Shown here: one piece after another, positions 63,288 to 64,000 of the stretch | How the letters are laid out: every line of letters begins with the position of its first letter | Position numbering within the stretch: position 1 is the first letter of the stretch | From: Archangium violaceum Cb vi76 | Lineage (GTDB): Bacteria > Myxococcota > Myxococcia > Myxococcales > Myxococcaceae | Length of the DNA stretch: 64,000 nt | Direction of reading: 5' to 3' | Assembly: GCF_000733295.1 (NCBI RefSeq) | Contig: NZ_JPMI01000026.1 | Coordinates: forward strand, 33,513 to 97,512 | Program-made: the position numbers and the translations under genes | Notes under the pieces: generated by a model | Seen by the model: the letters and a program-made list of their open reading frames with translations, nothing else | Databases searched by the model: none | Told to the model about the DNA's origin: nothing

Positions 63288-64000
63288 ATGTCTGGACAAT
63301 CCAAGAAGAACATGTCCCTTGAGGAGAAGTTCATCGCGCGTGTCTACCGGCTGCGGCTCAAGAACCCAGCGACGCATACGCCATCCAAGAATGAAGCGAA
63401 GGCGGATCAAAATCCTGATCATATCGATGGTCAGAGTCGGGTCCGTGGCAATCTCGCTCCGGGGCGGCACTCCTATGTCTTCCACGAGGGCAAGCTCAAG
63501 CAAGCCTACGTCCAATCGTACTACGCCTGGAACGCATGGAACTACATTGGCTCGAAGAGCGATGCGGTTCGTAACATCTATGATCAGACGCAGTATGCGC
63601 AGTACAGGTTCTTTGCACCCGACTACCGCTCCAACTTCTTCCAACTCTTCCCTACGCCATCTCTAGGGAGCTACGACTCGGCCAACGCCGAATATCAGGC
63701 GGAGAAAGAGCCCGTGTTGCGCCGGTACTATCGACGCAAGACGGCTGTTCTCTTCTTGAGCTCGAGGAAAGGGAAGCGAGTGGATTTCATCGGTACCAGC
63801 CTTCCCTATTCATGGGAGGCCCACCATCTGCTCCCGGCGAACGTATTTTACAAAGAACTGACGATCGAGCAGATCAAGATCATCCTCCGCACCAACTACG
63901 ACATCAACGACGGACGCAATATCATCTTCCTCCCGGAGAATCCGATTGACACACCCATCCACAAGCTCCCCTACCATAGCAGTGGGCATAACAAGTATGG
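63288..64000 (+). CDS. AHH nuclease toxin, 5' part (runs off the window)
   Basis: 237 codons visible, no stop before the window end, so the 3' end is missing. ATG 63288 has AAGGGG upstream. The protein begins MSGQSKKNMSLEEKF with no signal peptide. The first about 170 residues have no family I can name and are rich in Tyr, Asn and Lys. The last part carries the AHH motif WEAHHLLPANVFYKE, then NDGRNIIFLPENP and HKLPYHSSGHNKY with further His residues, the layout of AHH-type HNH nucleases. Codons are AT-richer than in the neighbours (TAT, AAT, ATT). An immunity gene would be expected just downstream, outside the window. Confidence 0.75.
   Translation, partial: MSGQSKKNMSLEEKFIARVYRLRLKNPATHTPSKNEAKADQNPDHIDGQSRVRGNLAPGRHSYVFHEGKLKQAYVQSYYAWNAWNYIGSKSDAVRNIYDQTQYAQYRFFAPDYRSNFFQLFPTPSLGSYDSANAEYQAEKEPVLRRYYRRKTAVLFLSSRKGKRVDFIGTSLPYSWEAHHLLPANVFYKELTIEQIKIILRTNYDINDGRNIIFLPENPIDTPIHKLPYHSSGHNKY

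Overview
The window is high-GC, densely coded DNA with many ATGA/GTGA gene overlaps, GTG/TTG starts, lipoproteins and outer-membrane proteins. Together with an AHH-nuclease/Imm11 (MXAN_0049-type) pair and a CFI-box protein, this points to a myxobacterium, probably of the Cystobacter/Archangium/Stigmatella group. That assignment is an inference from gene families; no rRNA or complete tRNA gene is present.

Layout. 1-4764: the end of an M16 peptidase gene, an OmpA-type outer-membrane protein and zwf (minus strand). 4929-12246: a tightly overlapping cluster built around a sedoheptulose-7-phosphate cyclase, with a CetB-like VOC epimerase, three cupins, a zinc dehydrogenase, an SDR and a GMC oxidoreductase, closed by a strong hairpin. 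It looks like a C7-cyclitol pathway. 12334-22351: a PLP lyase/decarboxylase, a DUF819 membrane protein, an outer-membrane barrel, a CFI-box/thioredoxin pair, an HtrA protease, a zinc-finger-like small protein, a TrmJ-like methyltransferase, a lipoprotein and purC. 22359-24510: a secreted AHH nuclease with its immunity gene, flanked by a 29-bp direct repeat that equals the 3' end of a tRNA- or tmRNA-like gene. 24539-33662: an Ig-repeat lipoprotein, a peptidoglycan-binding protein with three near-identical repeats, a decayed lipoprotein gene, and an ABC exporter whose permease is fused to an M1 peptidase.

34173-53317 is the most coherent block. A RoxA-like di-heme oxygenase is followed by a minus-strand SDR/kinase/acyl-CoA dehydrogenase/phosphatase module and a plus-strand beta-oxidation operon with its own TetR regulator: hydratase, SDR, CoA ligase, two dehydrogenases, thiolase, FadB-like protein and aldehyde dehydrogenase. 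A GXWXG protein and a zinc alcohol dehydrogenase follow on the minus strand. Three copies of one 19-bp palindrome (half-site TRTTGGCA) lie upstream of the oxygenase, at the divergent hydratase/phosphatase promoter and upstream of the alcohol dehydrogenase, so the block looks like one regulon. A reasonable hypothesis is oxidative cleavage of a polyisoprene or related lipid to a keto-aldehyde, followed by CoA activation and beta-oxidation, with the kinase branch handling 4-oxo/4-hydroxy acyl-CoA.

53365-64000: an Asp/Asn hydroxylase, Nif11 peptide and sulfotransferase overlapping trio, a NarL-type two-component system, three lipoproteins, an isoquinoline-oxidoreductase-like molybdenum hydroxylase with cytochrome c, and a second AHH nuclease gene, AT-richer than its neighbours, that runs off the end of the window.
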